Below are positions 55,624-64,000 of a DNA stretch of 64,000 nucleotides, piece after piece. The notes beneath the pieces are model-generated. The model did not search any database and had not been told where the DNA came from. It saw only the letters and a program-made list of their open reading frames with translations. Source of the DNA: Pseudomonadota bacterium (GTDB taxonomy: Bacteria; Pseudomonadota; Alphaproteobacteria; Rhizobiales; Hyphomicrobiaceae); the NCBI GenBank assembly GCA_018242295.1, contig JAFECE010000001.1:1-64000 (forward strand), written 5' to 3'. How positions within the stretch are numbered: the first letter of the stretch is position 1; each line of letters begins with the position of its first letter. Position numbers and translations under genes: made by a program.

Positions 55624-56042
55624 AGCCGTTGGTTCTCGTCGCCGCCGTCGCGCTCATCGACGACGACAAGCGCGTGCTGATTGCCCAGCGCCCCAAGGAC
55701 AAGTCCATGGCCGGTCTCTGGGAATTTCCCGGCGGCAAAGTGGAGCCCGGCGAAACGCCCGAAGACGCGCTTTGCCGCGAGATCAAAGAAGAACTCGACA
55801 TCGAGCTTTGCCGGACATGCCTCGCGCCGTTCAACTTCGCCAGCCATGCGTATGAAAATTTTCATCTGCTGATGCCGCTCTATATTTGCCGGACGTGGGA
55901 CGGCGAGATTACGCCTCGCGAGGGCCAGACCGTGAAGTGGGTGCGGGCGCTCGATCTCAACCGCTATCCGATGCCGCCGGCTGACGAACCGCTCATCCCC
56001 TGGCTCAGAGATCTTTTGAGCGAGGCTTCAGTACATCTTTGA
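55620..56042 (+). CDS. mutT: NUDIX hydrolase, 8-oxo-dGTP diphosphatase type
   Basis: A 140-residue enzyme that removes oxidised dGTP from the nucleotide pool. The Nudix box spans about 39-61 (GGKVEPGETPEDALCREIKEELDI), with Asp in the place of the usual Gly before the final hydrophobic residue. FPGGK and the QRPKDKSMAGLWEF lead-in are typical MutT. Start codon overlaps the tpm stop. The last 38 bases overlap the converging methyltransferase gene. Confidence 0.92.
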   Translation: MKPLVLVAAVALIDDDKRVLIAQRPKDKSMAGLWEFPGGKVEPGETPEDALCREIKEELDIELCRTCLAPFNFASHAYENFHLLMPLYICRTWDGEITPREGQTVKWVRALDLNRYPMPPADEPLIPWLRDLLSEASVHL

Positions 56043-56901
56043 GACTGACCTCGGCCGATCCCGGCCGCAGCGGCTTCTGCTGGCTTTCGTGGGGCGCCCA
56101 GCCCGTCAGCGTGACGATTTCGAAGGTCGCGGGAACGCGACCGCCGGGACGGCCGAACCGTTCCTGATAGATTTGCGCCGCGCGAAGCAGGAGGCCACGC
56201 GTCACCGGTGTGCGGCGGCGCTCGGTCAGCGGATTGCTCGCCGCCATCGCCTTTATTTCCTGCATCAGCGCGAGGGGCGATGCGTAGGTCACCTCGATCA
56301 CGTCGTTGTCGGCAACGGGGAGAGCAAAGCCCGCGCGCTGCAGAAGTCCTCCAAGCTCGCGAACATCGGCGAACGGGGCAACGCGTGGAGAGGCACCGCC
56401 CAGCATCTCATCCTCGGCCAGAATCCAAGCCTCGCGCAGTTCTTTCAGGGTTTCCCCGCCGAGCAGGGCGCCGAGAAAAAGCCCGTCGGGCTTCAAGGCG
56501 AGACCGATCTGGATGAGCGCGCCCGGTAGATCGTTGACGAGGTGCAGGGAAAGGCCGGAAACGACGAGATCGAGGCTCGCCGCCGCGAACGGCAGCGCTT
56601 CGTCTTCGGCAACGACTTTCAGGCCGCGGGCCTGTCCGAGGGTCGCGAGGGACGGTTCGACATCGATGATGGTTCCAATAGCCGGAAGCGCCCGCAGCCG
56701 TTCGGCCAGGAGCCCGTGATAGGCACCGAGACTGACGGCAATCGGAAAGTTCCGGCGCACGAGGGACAGGCGCTCGGCGAAATCTTCGGCAACCCGCTCC
56801 AGCAGGAAGTCCGGGAGGCTCGTGCCGCCGGTCGCACGGGCGACGCGATCGCGCCGGGTTCTGATCGATTTGCGGTCGAAAATCCGCGGTGCGCCGGGCA
56901 T
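56005..56901 (-). CDS. SAM-dependent methyltransferase, NDUFAF5/BioC-like
   Basis: A 298-residue class-I methyltransferase. The start PRIFDRKSIRTRRDRVAR and the LDLVVSGLSLHLVNDLPGALIQIGLALKPDGLFLGALLGGETLKELREAW block match the alphaproteobacterial relatives of mitochondrial NDUFAF5, a complex I assembly hydroxylase with a methyltransferase fold. The SAM glycine loop is weak (VSLGAYHG), as in that group. It overlaps the end of mutT by 38 bases in convergent orientation and is divergent from comF. Confidence 0.85.
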   Translation of the reverse strand: MPGAPRIFDRKSIRTRRDRVARATGGTSLPDFLLERVAEDFAERLSLVRRNFPIAVSLGAYHGLLAERLRALPAIGTIIDVEPSLATLGQARGLKVVAEDEALPFAAASLDLVVSGLSLHLVNDLPGALIQIGLALKPDGLFLGALLGGETLKELREAWILAEDEMLGGASPRVAPFADVRELGGLLQRAGFALPVADNDVIEVTYASPLALMQEIKAMAASNPLTERRRTPVTRGLLLRAAQIYQERFGRPGGRVPATFEIVTLTGWAPHESQQKPLRPGSAEVSLKDVLKPRSKDL

Positions 56902-56996
56902 CGCTCGTCTTTCCAGTAGTGCGAAAACCTAGCGCGCAGCCCGGGTCCCGCATCGAAGCTCTCGCTGGCGTTAGCGCGTTGCGCTAGGGTTGCGCA

Positions 56997-57809
56997 ATGT
57001 CGAACAGTAACACGGTTGCGCAAGACGGCACGGACGACGAGCTGGGCGGCGCGTCGGCCGCGCTCTCGCGTACGCGGGTTTTCTCCCAGCTTGGACGGGC
57101 AGCCCTGGACATGCTGTTGCCTCCGGTCTGCCTCGGCTGCCGCGTCCGGATCATGGATCACGACGCCCTCTGCCCATCGTGCTGGCGGCAGATCAATTTC
57201 GTCCGGCCCCCGCTTTGCGACCGGCTGGGGCTGCCGCTGGCCATCGACACTGGTGTCCCCGCGCTTTCAGCAGCAGCGATCGCGGATCCGCCGGACTACG
57301 ATCGGGCACGGGCGGTCGCCAACTTCGACGGGCTGATGCGGGTCCTGATTCACGGCTTCAAGTTTCACGATAGTCATAACGCGCGACGTCTGTTCGGGAG
57401 ATGGCTCGCGGAGGCCGGGCGGGAGCTTCTGGCCGATGCCGACCTCCTCATTCCGGTGCCGCTCGCTCGGTGGCGGCTGTTGGCGCGGAGATTTAACCAA
57501 GCGCAAATTCTGGCGGCGGAGGCCGGACGGCGGTCGGGAAAGCCGGTCAATCCGTTCGCGCTCGTGCGGTCCCGTTCGACCACGCATCAAGTCGGTCTGA
57601 CCCGGGCGCAGCGCCTCAAAAATGTGGCAGGCGTTTTCCGCATCCCTCCGAGCGAATTGCCGAATATCTCTGGAAAAGCCATAGTTCTGGTCGACGATGT
57701 CATCACGAGTGGCGCAACGGCTTCCGCCGCAGCCCGGGCCCTGAAACGGGCCGGTGCTCGCAAAGTCGATGTCCTGGCTCTTGCGATTGTTTCAGAACGA
57801 TATTCCTGA
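56997..57809 (+). CDS. comF: ComF-family phosphoribosyltransferase-like protein
   Basis: A 270-residue protein with an N-terminal zinc ribbon (Cys45, Cys48, Cys59, Cys62) and a C-terminal PRTase fold with the PRPP loop IVLVDDVITSGAT (about 226-238). Blocks HGFKFHDSHNARRLFGRWLAE, LIPVPLARWRLLARRFNQAQ and RAQRLKNVAGVFR are the ComF pattern. ComF is needed for DNA uptake in competent bacteria but is widespread in Rhizobiales without known competence. It is divergent from the methyltransferase and begins the grx-nitrilase-DUF1178 run. Confidence 0.92.
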   Translation: MSNSNTVAQDGTDDELGGASAALSRTRVFSQLGRAALDMLLPPVCLGCRVRIMDHDALCPSCWRQINFVRPPLCDRLGLPLAIDTGVPALSAAAIADPPDYDRARAVANFDGLMRVLIHGFKFHDSHNARRLFGRWLAEAGRELLADADLLIPVPLARWRLLARRFNQAQILAAEAGRRSGKPVNPFALVRSRSTTHQVGLTRAQRLKNVAGVFRIPPSELPNISGKAIVLVDDVITSGATASAAARALKRAGARKVDVLALAIVSERYS

Positions 57810-57935
57810 CATTGCAAAGGGCGTGGCAAAGGCGCGGCACAGCGGCGCAAATCAGCGATGCAAGGTTGCGTGACCTCGCGAACGGTTTAGTTTTGATTCG
57901 AACTATTCACTGGCGTGTAGAGAGGCGCCGAAGAA

Positions 57936-58196
57936 ATGCAGAAGGTGACGGTCTATACCGCTGGCAATTGCTGTTACTGCCACATGGCCAAAGACCTATT
58001 GCGGCGCAAAGGAGCCGCCTTCGAGGAAATCGACCTTACGGGTCGCAATGATTTGCGTGCTGACCTAAGCTCGCGGGCCGGCGGCCGGAGAACGGTCCCT
58101 CAAATCTGGATCGGGGACGTTCACGTCGGTGGTTGCGACGACCTTTACGACCTCGAGCGCAGCGGCCGCCTCGATACACTTTTGACAGCAGCCTGA
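57936..58196 (+). CDS. grxC: Glutaredoxin (GrxC type)
   Basis: An 86-residue dithiol glutaredoxin. The active site is Cys12-Cys13-Tyr14-Cys15 (CCYC instead of the common CPYC), with the cis-Pro TVPQIWIG and the GGCDDLYDLE glutathione-binding block. It reduces disulfides at the expense of glutathione in the cytoplasm. The nitrilase gene starts 2 bases after its stop. Confidence 0.95.
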   Translation: MQKVTVYTAGNCCYCHMAKDLLRRKGAAFEEIDLTGRNDLRADLSSRAGGRRTVPQIWIGDVHVGGCDDLYDLERSGRLDTLLTAA

Positions 58197-58198
58197 TT

Positions 58199-59074
58199 AT
58201 GTCCTCGCGAACCAAGACAGCCTTCCGCGCCGCCCTCGTCCAAATGCGAGCCGGACGCGACATCGAGCGCAACGTCGCCGATGCTGTGGCACTCGTCAAC
58301 GAAGCGGCGGAGCGTGGAGCGAACTACATCCAGACGCCCGAATGCACGACGCTGATGGAGCTCGAGCCGGAACGTCTTATGGCGGTGACGAAGCCTGAAG
58401 ACGGCAACGCTGCGCTAGCGGCGTTCATCGACGCTGCCCGCGCGCACAAGGTTTGGCTTCACATCGGTTCGATGGCCGTGAAAGTCGGCGAGCGGAAGCT
58501 TGCCAATCGCGCCTACGTCATCGCGCCGGATGGAACGGTCGCGGCGCGCTACGACAAGATCCATATGTTCGACGTCGATCTCGGTGGCGGCGAGTCCTAC
58601 AGCGAGAGCGTGAACTATCAAGCCGGACCGAGCGCCATTCTCACGGACCTCCCCTGGGGACGGCTCGGGCTCACCATTTGCTACGACCTGCGCTTTCCTG
58701 CTCTGCATCGGGCGCTGGCGAAGGCTGGAGCCAAGTTCATCGCCGCGCCCGCGGCCTTCACGCGCACAACGGGCGAAGCCCACTGGCATACGCTTCTCAA
58801 AGCGCGCGCGATCGAGACCGGCACGTTTATTCTCGCGGCTGGCCAGGGTGGACGTCACGAGAACGGGCGGGAGACGTTCGGGCACAGCCTGATCATTTCA
58901 CCATGGGGCGAAGTTCTGGCGGAAGCGGGGGTTGATCCGGGCGTCGTGATCGCCGATATCGATTCTGCTTACGTCGAGCAGGTGCGGATGAAAATTCCGT
59001 CGCTGACGCACGACCGCGATTTCAATGTCGTGGTCACCAACTTGAAGGCACCCTCGCCGGTGCACGGATCGTGA
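58199..59074 (+). CDS. Nitrilase-superfamily carbon-nitrogen hydrolase
   Basis: A 291-residue amidase of the Nit1/Nit2-like group, which in other organisms removes deaminated glutathione or omega-amides; the grxC neighbour makes that likely here (inference). The catalytic triad is Glu48 (TPECTTL), Lys120 (RYDKIHMFDVDL) and Cys161 (TICYDLRFP). The ATG at 58199 follows the grxC stop; the stop overlaps the GTG of the DUF1178 gene by four bases (GTGA). Confidence 0.92.
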   Translation: MSSRTKTAFRAALVQMRAGRDIERNVADAVALVNEAAERGANYIQTPECTTLMELEPERLMAVTKPEDGNAALAAFIDAARAHKVWLHIGSMAVKVGERKLANRAYVIAPDGTVAARYDKIHMFDVDLGGGESYSESVNYQAGPSAILTDLPWGRLGLTICYDLRFPALHRALAKAGAKFIAAPAAFTRTTGEAHWHTLLKARAIETGTFILAAGQGGRHENGRETFGHSLIISPWGEVLAEAGVDPGVVIADIDSAYVEQVRMKIPSLTHDRDFNVVVTNLKAPSPVHGS

Positions 59075-59508
59075 TCAAATATCGTCTGGGATGTCCGTCC
59101 GGACATGAGTTCGAAAGCTGGTTTCGCGCCAGCGCCGATTATGATGCGCAAGCGCTCGCGGGCGAGATCGCCTGTCCGCTGTGCGGTTCGATCGATATTT
59201 CGAAGCAGCCGATGGCTCCTTCGATCGTGACCAATCCATCGGCGGCCGCGCGACCGGCAAAGGTCTCATCACAGCAAGACGGAGACGCGAAGGCGGCGCT
59301 CGAGGCGCTGCGCGCCATCAAGAAGAGCATATTCGAGAACTCGGAAGACGTCGGCGCGCGTTTCGCCGACGAAGCGCGCAAGATGCATTTCGGCGAAATC
59401 GAAGAACGGCACATCCGTGGAAGCTCGACGCTGGAAGAAGCGAAAGAGCTTGTCCAAGAAGGGGTTCCGTTCGGTATCCTGCCGGCCCTGCCGGAAGATC
59501 TTAACTAA
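59071..59508 (+). CDS. DUF1178-family protein with zinc-finger-like cysteines
   Basis: A 145-residue protein conserved in alphaproteobacteria. The N-terminus has IKYRLGCPSGHEFESWF and ACPLCGSIDISKQPM, so Cys8, Cys35 and Cys38 with His12 can bind zinc as in ribbon folds. The C-terminal half is acidic and helical (FADEARKMHFGEIEERHIRG...GVPFGILPALP). Function unknown. GTG start, overlapping the nitrilase stop. Confidence 0.88.
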   Translation: MIKYRLGCPSGHEFESWFRASADYDAQALAGEIACPLCGSIDISKQPMAPSIVTNPSAAARPAKVSSQQDGDAKAALEALRAIKKSIFENSEDVGARFADEARKMHFGEIEERHIRGSSTLEEAKELVQEGVPFGILPALPEDLN

Positions 59509-59558
59509 AAGCGCGCTTCTGCCGTTTTCCGGCGGTACCCCCGGTTCAGGGAGGCATT

Positions 59559-59648
59559 TTGGCGGTTGCTAGCCAGGGCGGAAGCGGTGCAAACATCGTT
59601 TCCGGATCGGGGGCTCAGTTCGTCCCCGCGGAGATAGCACCCGAATGA
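59559..59648 (+). CDS. Possible 29-residue leader peptide coupled to bioB
   Basis: A TTG frame with GGGAGG five bases upstream runs 29 codons (Gly/Ala/Ser-rich) and its TGA overlaps the bioB ATG (ATGA). No other strong ribosome-binding site precedes bioB (only GGAG at 11 bases). It may be a coupling leader or chance; low confidence. Confidence 0.25.
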   Translation: MAVASQGGSGANIVSGSGAQFVPAEIAPE

Positions 59649-60715
59649 CATCAACCGTTAGCCGTCTCGATGCCTCCGCTCTCGCCAGCAGCCGTGGGGG
59701 TCCAGCAATCCGCCATGACTGGACGAGCGCCGAAGCGCTGGAGCTCTATGAGCTGCCGCTCATGGATTTGCTTTTCCGCGCCCAAAGCGTGCACCGGACG
59801 TCTTTCGACCCGAACAAAGTCCAGATGAGCCGCCTCCTGTCGATCAAGACGGGCGGTTGCGCCGAGGATTGCGGCTATTGCAGCCAGTCCGCGCACCACA
59901 AGACCGGCCTCAAAGCCTCGAAGCTGATGGAAGTCGAGCGCGTCATTTCGGAAGCCAAGAAGGCGAAGGCCGCGGGCGCGACGCGGTATTGCATGGGCGC
60001 TGCGTGGCGCAGCCCCAAGGCGCGGGACATGGATGTCGTCGTCGCCATGGTCGAGGGCGTCAAGTCGCTCGGCATGGAAACCTGCATGACGCTTGGCATG
60101 CTTTCGGACGACGATATCATCAAGCTGCGCGATGCCGGTCTCGACTACTACAATCACAATGTCGATACGTCGGAAGCCTATTACGACAAGATCATCACTA
60201 CGCGGACATACGCCGACCGGTTGGACACCCTAGCGCGGGTTCGCGATGCGGGCATGAAGGTTTGCTCGGGCGGCATCGTCGGCATGGGCGAGGAGCGCCA
60301 GGACCGGGTTGACATGCTCGTTACGCTCGCCAACCTCGAAGAGCATCCTGAAAGCGTTCCGATCAATATGCTGATCGCCATTCCCGGGACGCCGCTCGAA
60401 AATACCGAGCGGATCGACCCTATCGATTTCGTGCGCACGATTGCGGTCGCCCGCATCATGATGCCGAAATCGTTCGTGCGCCTCTCGGCCGGCCGCACGG
60501 AAATGAGCGACGAGATGCAGGCGCTTTGCTTCTTTGCCGGGGCCAATTCGGTATTCGTCGGCGAAACGCTGTTGACTGCGGAAAATCCGGGTGAAGACAA
60601 GGACAGCACGCTTTTTGCCAAGCTTGGTCTTTCGTCGCTCGAAATCGACGTCGCCGAGCCTCACGAGACGGAGCTGACCTCCACTGCGGTTCAATGGGAT
60701 GCCTGCCAATCATGA
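59645..60715 (+). CDS. bioB: Biotin synthase
   Basis: Radical-SAM enzyme that inserts sulfur into dethiobiotin; 356 residues. The 4Fe-4S site is Cys72-x3-Cys76-x2-Cys79 in [13 protein letters not shown]; the second cluster's ligands lie in ETCMTLG and [19 protein letters not shown] and FLSAGR-type RLSAGRTEM are family blocks. First gene of the bioBFDAZ operon, with the next gene overlapping its end. No BioR box (TTATmkATAA) was found upstream. Confidence 0.97.
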   Translation: MTSTVSRLDASALASSRGGPAIRHDWTSAEALELYELPLMDLLFRAQSVHRTSFDPNKVQMSRLLSIKTGGCAEDCGYCSQSAHHKTGLKASKLMEVERVISEAKKAKAAGATRYCMGAAWRSPKARDMDVVVAMVEGVKSLGMETCMTLGMLSDDDIIKLRDAGLDYYNHNVDTSEAYYDKIITTRTYADRLDTLARVRDAGMKVCSGGIVGMGEERQDRVDMLVTLANLEEHPESVPINMLIAIPGTPLENTERIDPIDFVRTIAVARIMMPKSFVRLSAGRTEMSDEMQALCFFAGANSVFVGETLLTAENPGEDKDSTLFAKLGLSSLEIDVAEPHETELTSTAVQWDACQS

Positions 60716-61832
60716 GCGTGCGCTCGACGCGCTCCTCCGCCGCGGGCGTTTGAGAACGCTCGAAACGGCGCACGGCATCGATTTCACATCGAACGATTAT
60801 CTCGGGCTCGCGCAGTCACGCGAGTTGGCGGAGGCAGTCGAGCAGGCGATCGCTCGCGGCGTGCCCGTCGGTGCCGGTGGATCGCGCCTCTTGCGCGGCA
60901 ATCACGATGAACACGAAGCGCTCGAACAGGAAGCCGCGCGCTTTTTCGGCGGCGAGACGGCACTGTTCTTCGGCGGCGGCTTCATTGCGAATTCGGCGCT
61001 GCTCTCAACGCTGCCGGCACGCGGCGACCTGATCGTCTACGACGAATACATTCACGCGAGCGCACATGACGGAATGCGCTTGTCGAAGGCGAATTCGGTC
61101 GGGGTTCGACATAACGATGCGCAGTCCTTCGAGGAAACAATCGCGAGCTGGCGGCGGGACGGCGGGACGGGACAGCCGTGGATCGTCATCGAAAGTCTTT
61201 ACAGCATGGACGGCGACCGCGCGCCGCTCGGCGATCTGTTCGCCATCGCACGGCGGCACGATGCGATGCTGATCGTCGATGAAGCCCACGCGACCGGCGT
61301 TTTGGGGCCCGATGGCCGCGGCCTTGCAGCCGATCTCGAAGGCAACGACAACGTCATCAGCTTGCACACTTGCGGCAAGGCGCTCGGCGTCATGGGCGCG
61401 TTGGTGATTGCGCCGCGCGTCATCAGAGATTTTCTCGTCAATCGTGGACGTCCCTTCATTTACGCCACGGCGCCGTCGCCGCTGATCGCAGCGAGCGTGC
61501 GCGCGGCAATCGCGATTTGCCAAACACAGCCTGAGCGGCGCGAGCGTCTCATGGGCCTTGTCGGACATGCCGAGCGTGAACTTAAGGCGAAAACTCGCTT
61601 CGTTCCCTCCGGCTCGCAGATCCTGCCGCTGGTCGTCGGCGGTGACGTTCCGGCGATGGCGCTTGCGAAGGCGGTGCAGAAGCGCGGCTACGACATCCGC
61701 GCAATCCGTCCGCCGACCGTGCCTGAAGGAACCTCCAGGCTGCGACTGACGATAACGCTGAACGTCAACGAAGGGCACATCACGCGTCTTGTCGATGACA
61801 TCGCCGAGTCGCAAGCGGAGACCGCGGCATGA
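60699..61832 (+). CDS. bioF: 8-amino-7-oxononanoate synthase
   Basis: PLP enzyme joining pimeloyl-ACP (or -CoA) and alanine; 377 residues. The Schiff-base Lys227 lies in [24 protein letters not shown] and [15 protein letters not shown] are conserved. The ATG at 60699 is 17 bases inside the end of bioB in another frame, so translation is coupled. Its stop overlaps bioD (ATGA). Confidence 0.95.
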   Translation: MPANHERALDALLRRGRLRTLETAHGIDFTSNDYLGLAQSRELAEAVEQAIARGVPVGAGGSRLLRGNHDEHEALEQEAARFFGGETALFFGGGFIANSALLSTLPARGDLIVYDEYIHASAHDGMRLSKANSVGVRHNDAQSFEETIASWRRDGGTGQPWIVIESLYSMDGDRAPLGDLFAIARRHDAMLIVDEAHATGVLGPDGRGLAADLEGNDNVISLHTCGKALGVMGALVIAPRVIRDFLVNRGRPFIYATAPSPLIAASVRAAIAICQTQPERRERLMGLVGHAERELKAKTRFVPSGSQILPLVVGGDVPAMALAKAVQKRGYDIRAIRPPTVPEGTSRLRLTITLNVNEGHITRLVDDIAESQAETAA

Positions 61833-62476
61833 CCATTCGCATCGTCGTCGCCGCCACCGGAACAGATGTCGGCAAAACCGTTTTTTCCGCGGCGCTCACG
61901 AATGCCCTCGACGGCTATTACTGGAAGCCGGTGCAAGCGGGATTGGCGGACGAGACCGATGCCGAGACCGTCAACCGGCTGACGCGTGTACCGGAGTCCC
62001 GAATTCTTCCCGAGAGGTACCGGTTGAATACGCCAGCCTCACCGCATTTCGCGGCCGAGATCGACGGCGTCGAGATCGACGCGAAGACACTTTCTCCATT
62101 CGGTTTGCCGACGCCGCTCGTCATCGAAACGGCGGGCGGGCTCATGGTGCCGCTGACACGACGGCTGCTGCAGATCGATCTCTTGGCGCAGTGGAGGTTG
62201 CCGGTCATTCTTTGCGCTTCGACGGCTCTCGGCACGATCAATCATTCACTGCTGTCGATCGAAGCCCTGAAGCGCCGCGCCATTCCGATCCTCGGCGTCG
62301 CCTTCATCGGCAGCGAAAATGCCGACAGCGAGCGCACGATCGCGACGTTCGGCGCCGTGAGACGGCTCGGTCGGCTGCCCCGTCTCGACGTTCTCGATGC
62401 TGACACGCTGCAGGCTGCGTTCGCCGCGAACTTTTCGGTGGCGGACGTTCTCGACATCGGGGCCGTAGGCCCATGA
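61829..62476 (+). CDS. bioD: Dethiobiotin synthetase
   Basis: ATP-dependent closure of the ureido ring from 7,8-diaminopelargonate and CO2; 215 residues. The P-loop is [12 protein letters not shown] (7-18), followed by YYWKPVQAG, the [10 protein letters not shown] block and an [17 protein letters not shown] segment. Overlapping starts and stops with bioF and bioA. Confidence 0.95.
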   Translation: MTIRIVVAATGTDVGKTVFSAALTNALDGYYWKPVQAGLADETDAETVNRLTRVPESRILPERYRLNTPASPHFAAEIDGVEIDAKTLSPFGLPTPLVIETAGGLMVPLTRRLLQIDLLAQWRLPVILCASTALGTINHSLLSIEALKRRAIPILGVAFIGSENADSERTIATFGAVRRLGRLPRLDVLDADTLQAAFAANFSVADVLDIGAVGP

Positions 62477-63732
62477 CGTCCTCGGCGATCTGGCATCCGT
62501 TCACGCAACATGCGCTCGAACCGTCGATGATGCGTATCGCGCGGGCCGAAGGTGCGTGGCTCGAGACACCTCAAGGCAAGCGCATCTTCGACGGCATCTC
62601 TTCTTGGTGGGTCATTACGCACGGCCACAGGCATCCGAAGATCATCGAAGCCATCCGCGCGCAGGCCGAGCAGCTCGACCAGGTCATCTTCGCCGGCTTC
62701 ACGCACGAACCAGCGGAAGCGGTTGCGGCAGGTCTCTTAAAGATCGTGCCGGAAGATTTGCACCACGTGTTCTTTTCCGACAGCGGCTCGACGTCGGTCG
62801 AGGTCGCTCTCAAGATGGCTCTTGGCTATTGGAAGAATACGGGCCAGCCGCGCACGCGCATCCTCGCATTGGAGGATGCCTATCACGGTGACACCATCGG
62901 CACGATGTCGGCGGGCGCACGCGGCGTGTTCAACGCGGCTTACGAACCCTTGCTTTTTGAAGTCGGCCGAATCCCGTTGCCCAAACCGCACCATGCGCAG
63001 CCGACGTTCGATGCGCTCGAAATCGCGTGCCGGAAGGGCGATGTCGCGGCCTTCATTTGCGAGCCATTGATCCTCGGCGCGGGCGGCATGCTGATGTACG
63101 ACGCCGATGCTTTGAAAGAGATGCATCGAATCTGCAAAGCGCACGATGTGCTCTTCATCGCTGATGAAGTGATGACGTGCTTCGGGCGCACCGGAACCGT
63201 GTTTGCGTGCGAGCAGGCGGGCATATCTCCGGACATCCTGTGCATCGCCAAAGGATTGACGGGCGGATCCCTGCCGCTTGCGGTTACAATGTGCACGGCG
63301 CCCATCTATGACGCCCATCTCTCGAAAGACCGTTCGCGGACGTTTTTTCATTCGAGCTCGTACACGGCCAATCCGATTGCCTGCGCCTCCGCGGCTGCCA
63401 ATCTCGAAATCTGGCGGACGGAGCCTGTCATCGAGCGGATATTGGCGCTCAAGCAGAGCCAGGCCTTGTGCCTCAAGGACCTCGAAGCCGACACGCGCTT
63501 CGCGAACTTTCGGCAGCTTGGTACGATCACAGCCTTCGAGCTTACCGGCGCACAAGGCGGCTATCTGGCCGATATCGCGCTCACCCTGCGCGCGCTACTG
63601 CTTGAGCGTGCCGTTCTTCTTCGGCCTCTGGGATCGACCATTTACGTTATGCCGCCATACTGCACGACCAAGGATGAACTCAAATTCGTCTACCGCAGCA
63701 TCGTCGAAGCCGTCGACGAGGTGTTGGCATGA
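62473..63732 (+). CDS. bioA: Adenosylmethionine--8-amino-7-oxononanoate aminotransferase
   Basis: Transfers the amino group of SAM (in the usual case) to KAPA, giving diaminopelargonate; 419 residues. PLP Lys260 lies in [45 protein letters not shown] and [13 protein letters not shown] are conserved. The Trp-Trp of the first block is typical of SAM-using BioA. The stop overlaps the start of the FabH-like gene. Confidence 0.95.
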   Translation: MTSSAIWHPFTQHALEPSMMRIARAEGAWLETPQGKRIFDGISSWWVITHGHRHPKIIEAIRAQAEQLDQVIFAGFTHEPAEAVAAGLLKIVPEDLHHVFFSDSGSTSVEVALKMALGYWKNTGQPRTRILALEDAYHGDTIGTMSAGARGVFNAAYEPLLFEVGRIPLPKPHHAQPTFDALEIACRKGDVAAFICEPLILGAGGMLMYDADALKEMHRICKAHDVLFIADEVMTCFGRTGTVFACEQAGISPDILCIAKGLTGGSLPLAVTMCTAPIYDAHLSKDRSRTFFHSSSYTANPIACASAAANLEIWRTEPVIERILALKQSQALCLKDLEADTRFANFRQLGTITAFELTGAQGGYLADIALTLRALLLERAVLLRPLGSTIYVMPPYCTTKDELKFVYRSIVEAVDEVLA

Positions 63733-64000
63733 CAGGCGTCGAAATTGTCGGCTACGGACACTACGCGCCGGAGCGCATCGTTCCGAATAGCGAGATCGAG
63801 GCGCGGCTCGGCCTTGAGGCCGGATGGATCAAGCGGCGCACCGGGATTGAACGGCGCCGGTATGCCGCCGACGGCGAAGCGCTCTCCGATATCGCGGTAA
63901 AAGCCGGCGACATGGCCTTGGCTCGTGCCGGACTTTCGCGCGACGGCGTCGGGTTGCTTGTGCTTGCGACTTCGACGCCGGATCACCTGCTGCCGCCATC
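63729..64000 (+). CDS. bioZ: 3-oxoacyl-ACP synthase III-like protein, probably BioZ (cut by window edge)
   Basis: The first 90 codons of a FabH-family thiolase-fold enzyme: [43 protein letters not shown], then [16 protein letters not shown] and a [15 protein letters not shown] strand. The start overlaps the bioA stop (ATGA), so it belongs to the biotin operon. In Mesorhizobium, Brucella and Agrobacterium the fifth gene is bioZ, which starts the pimelate chain; position and fold fit, the catalytic Cys-His-Asn lies beyond the window. Confidence 0.85.
   Translation, partial: MTGVEIVGYGHYAPERIVPNSEIEARLGLEAGWIKRRTGIERRRYAADGEALSDIAVKAGDMALARAGLSRDGVGLLVLATSTPDHLLPP

Overview
The window reads as a piece of an alphaproteobacterial (Hyphomicrobiales/Rhizobiales) chromosome, most likely Hyphomicrobium or a close serine-cycle methylotroph. 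The evidence is a compact serine-cycle block (sga, mcl, mtkA, mtkB, ppc) plus the start of a formate-THF ligase gene, Rhizobiales-type neighbourhoods (aroK/aroB-CNNM protein, helicase-S4-fdxA-carD, secA-ppiC-argJ-mutT), aerobic CobS/CobT, a bioBFDA operon followed by a FabH-like gene of bioZ type, and promoters close to the CTTGAC-17-CTATAT form. The genus is an inference. I see no insertion sequence, prophage, CRISPR array or integrase of a mobile element (XerD is the housekeeping recombinase).

Layout. 1-2 kb: 5' end of ftfL, a cyclic-nucleotide-type K+ channel, a tiny secreted peptide. 2.2-8.6 kb: a protein-phosphorylation island (PP2C phosphatase, two FHA proteins, a Ser/Thr kinase fused to a WD40 propeller, a membrane-anchored nuclease-fold protein), followed by a candidate small RNA on the opposite strand. 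9-12.6 kb: a secreted three-repeat protein, a fatty acid desaturase, prmB. 12.6-21.1 kb: serine-cycle genes, all on the minus strand, with a NarL-type regulator lacking the phospho-acceptor Asp directly upstream, then tRNA-Arg(CCU). 21.6-30 kb: an Omp25-like barrel, a second nuclease-fold protein, CarD with a long basic tail, ferredoxin, S4 protein, Suv3-like helicase, DUF3108 protein. 30-39 kb: rpmB, a phytase/esterase-like protein, cobT, cobS, a DnaJ-domain protein, bolA, a CNNM/CorC-type protein, and a fused aroK-aroB gene. 39-49 kb: two unknown envelope proteins, xerD, a flavin-fold oxidase, a peptide transporter, accA, three tandem L,D-transpeptidases, yqhA. 49-59.5 kb: secA, ppiC, argJ, tpm, mutT, a methyltransferase, comF, glutaredoxin, a nitrilase-type amidase, a DUF1178 protein. 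59.6-64 kb: bioB-bioF-bioD-bioA-bioZ, cut by the window edge.

How the genes work together. Sga converts glyoxylate plus serine to glycine plus hydroxypyruvate; Ppc makes oxaloacetate from PEP; MtkAB activates malate to malyl-CoA; Mcl splits it to acetyl-CoA plus glyoxylate. FtfL supplies the formyl-THF entry. The remaining serine-cycle genes (hpr, glyA, gck, eno, mtdA) are not in this window. The kinase/phosphatase/FHA island looks like a self-contained phospho-threonine circuit without any secretion-system genes beside it and is the best candidate for an undescribed system here. Most other genes are ordinary housekeeping genes in conserved order.
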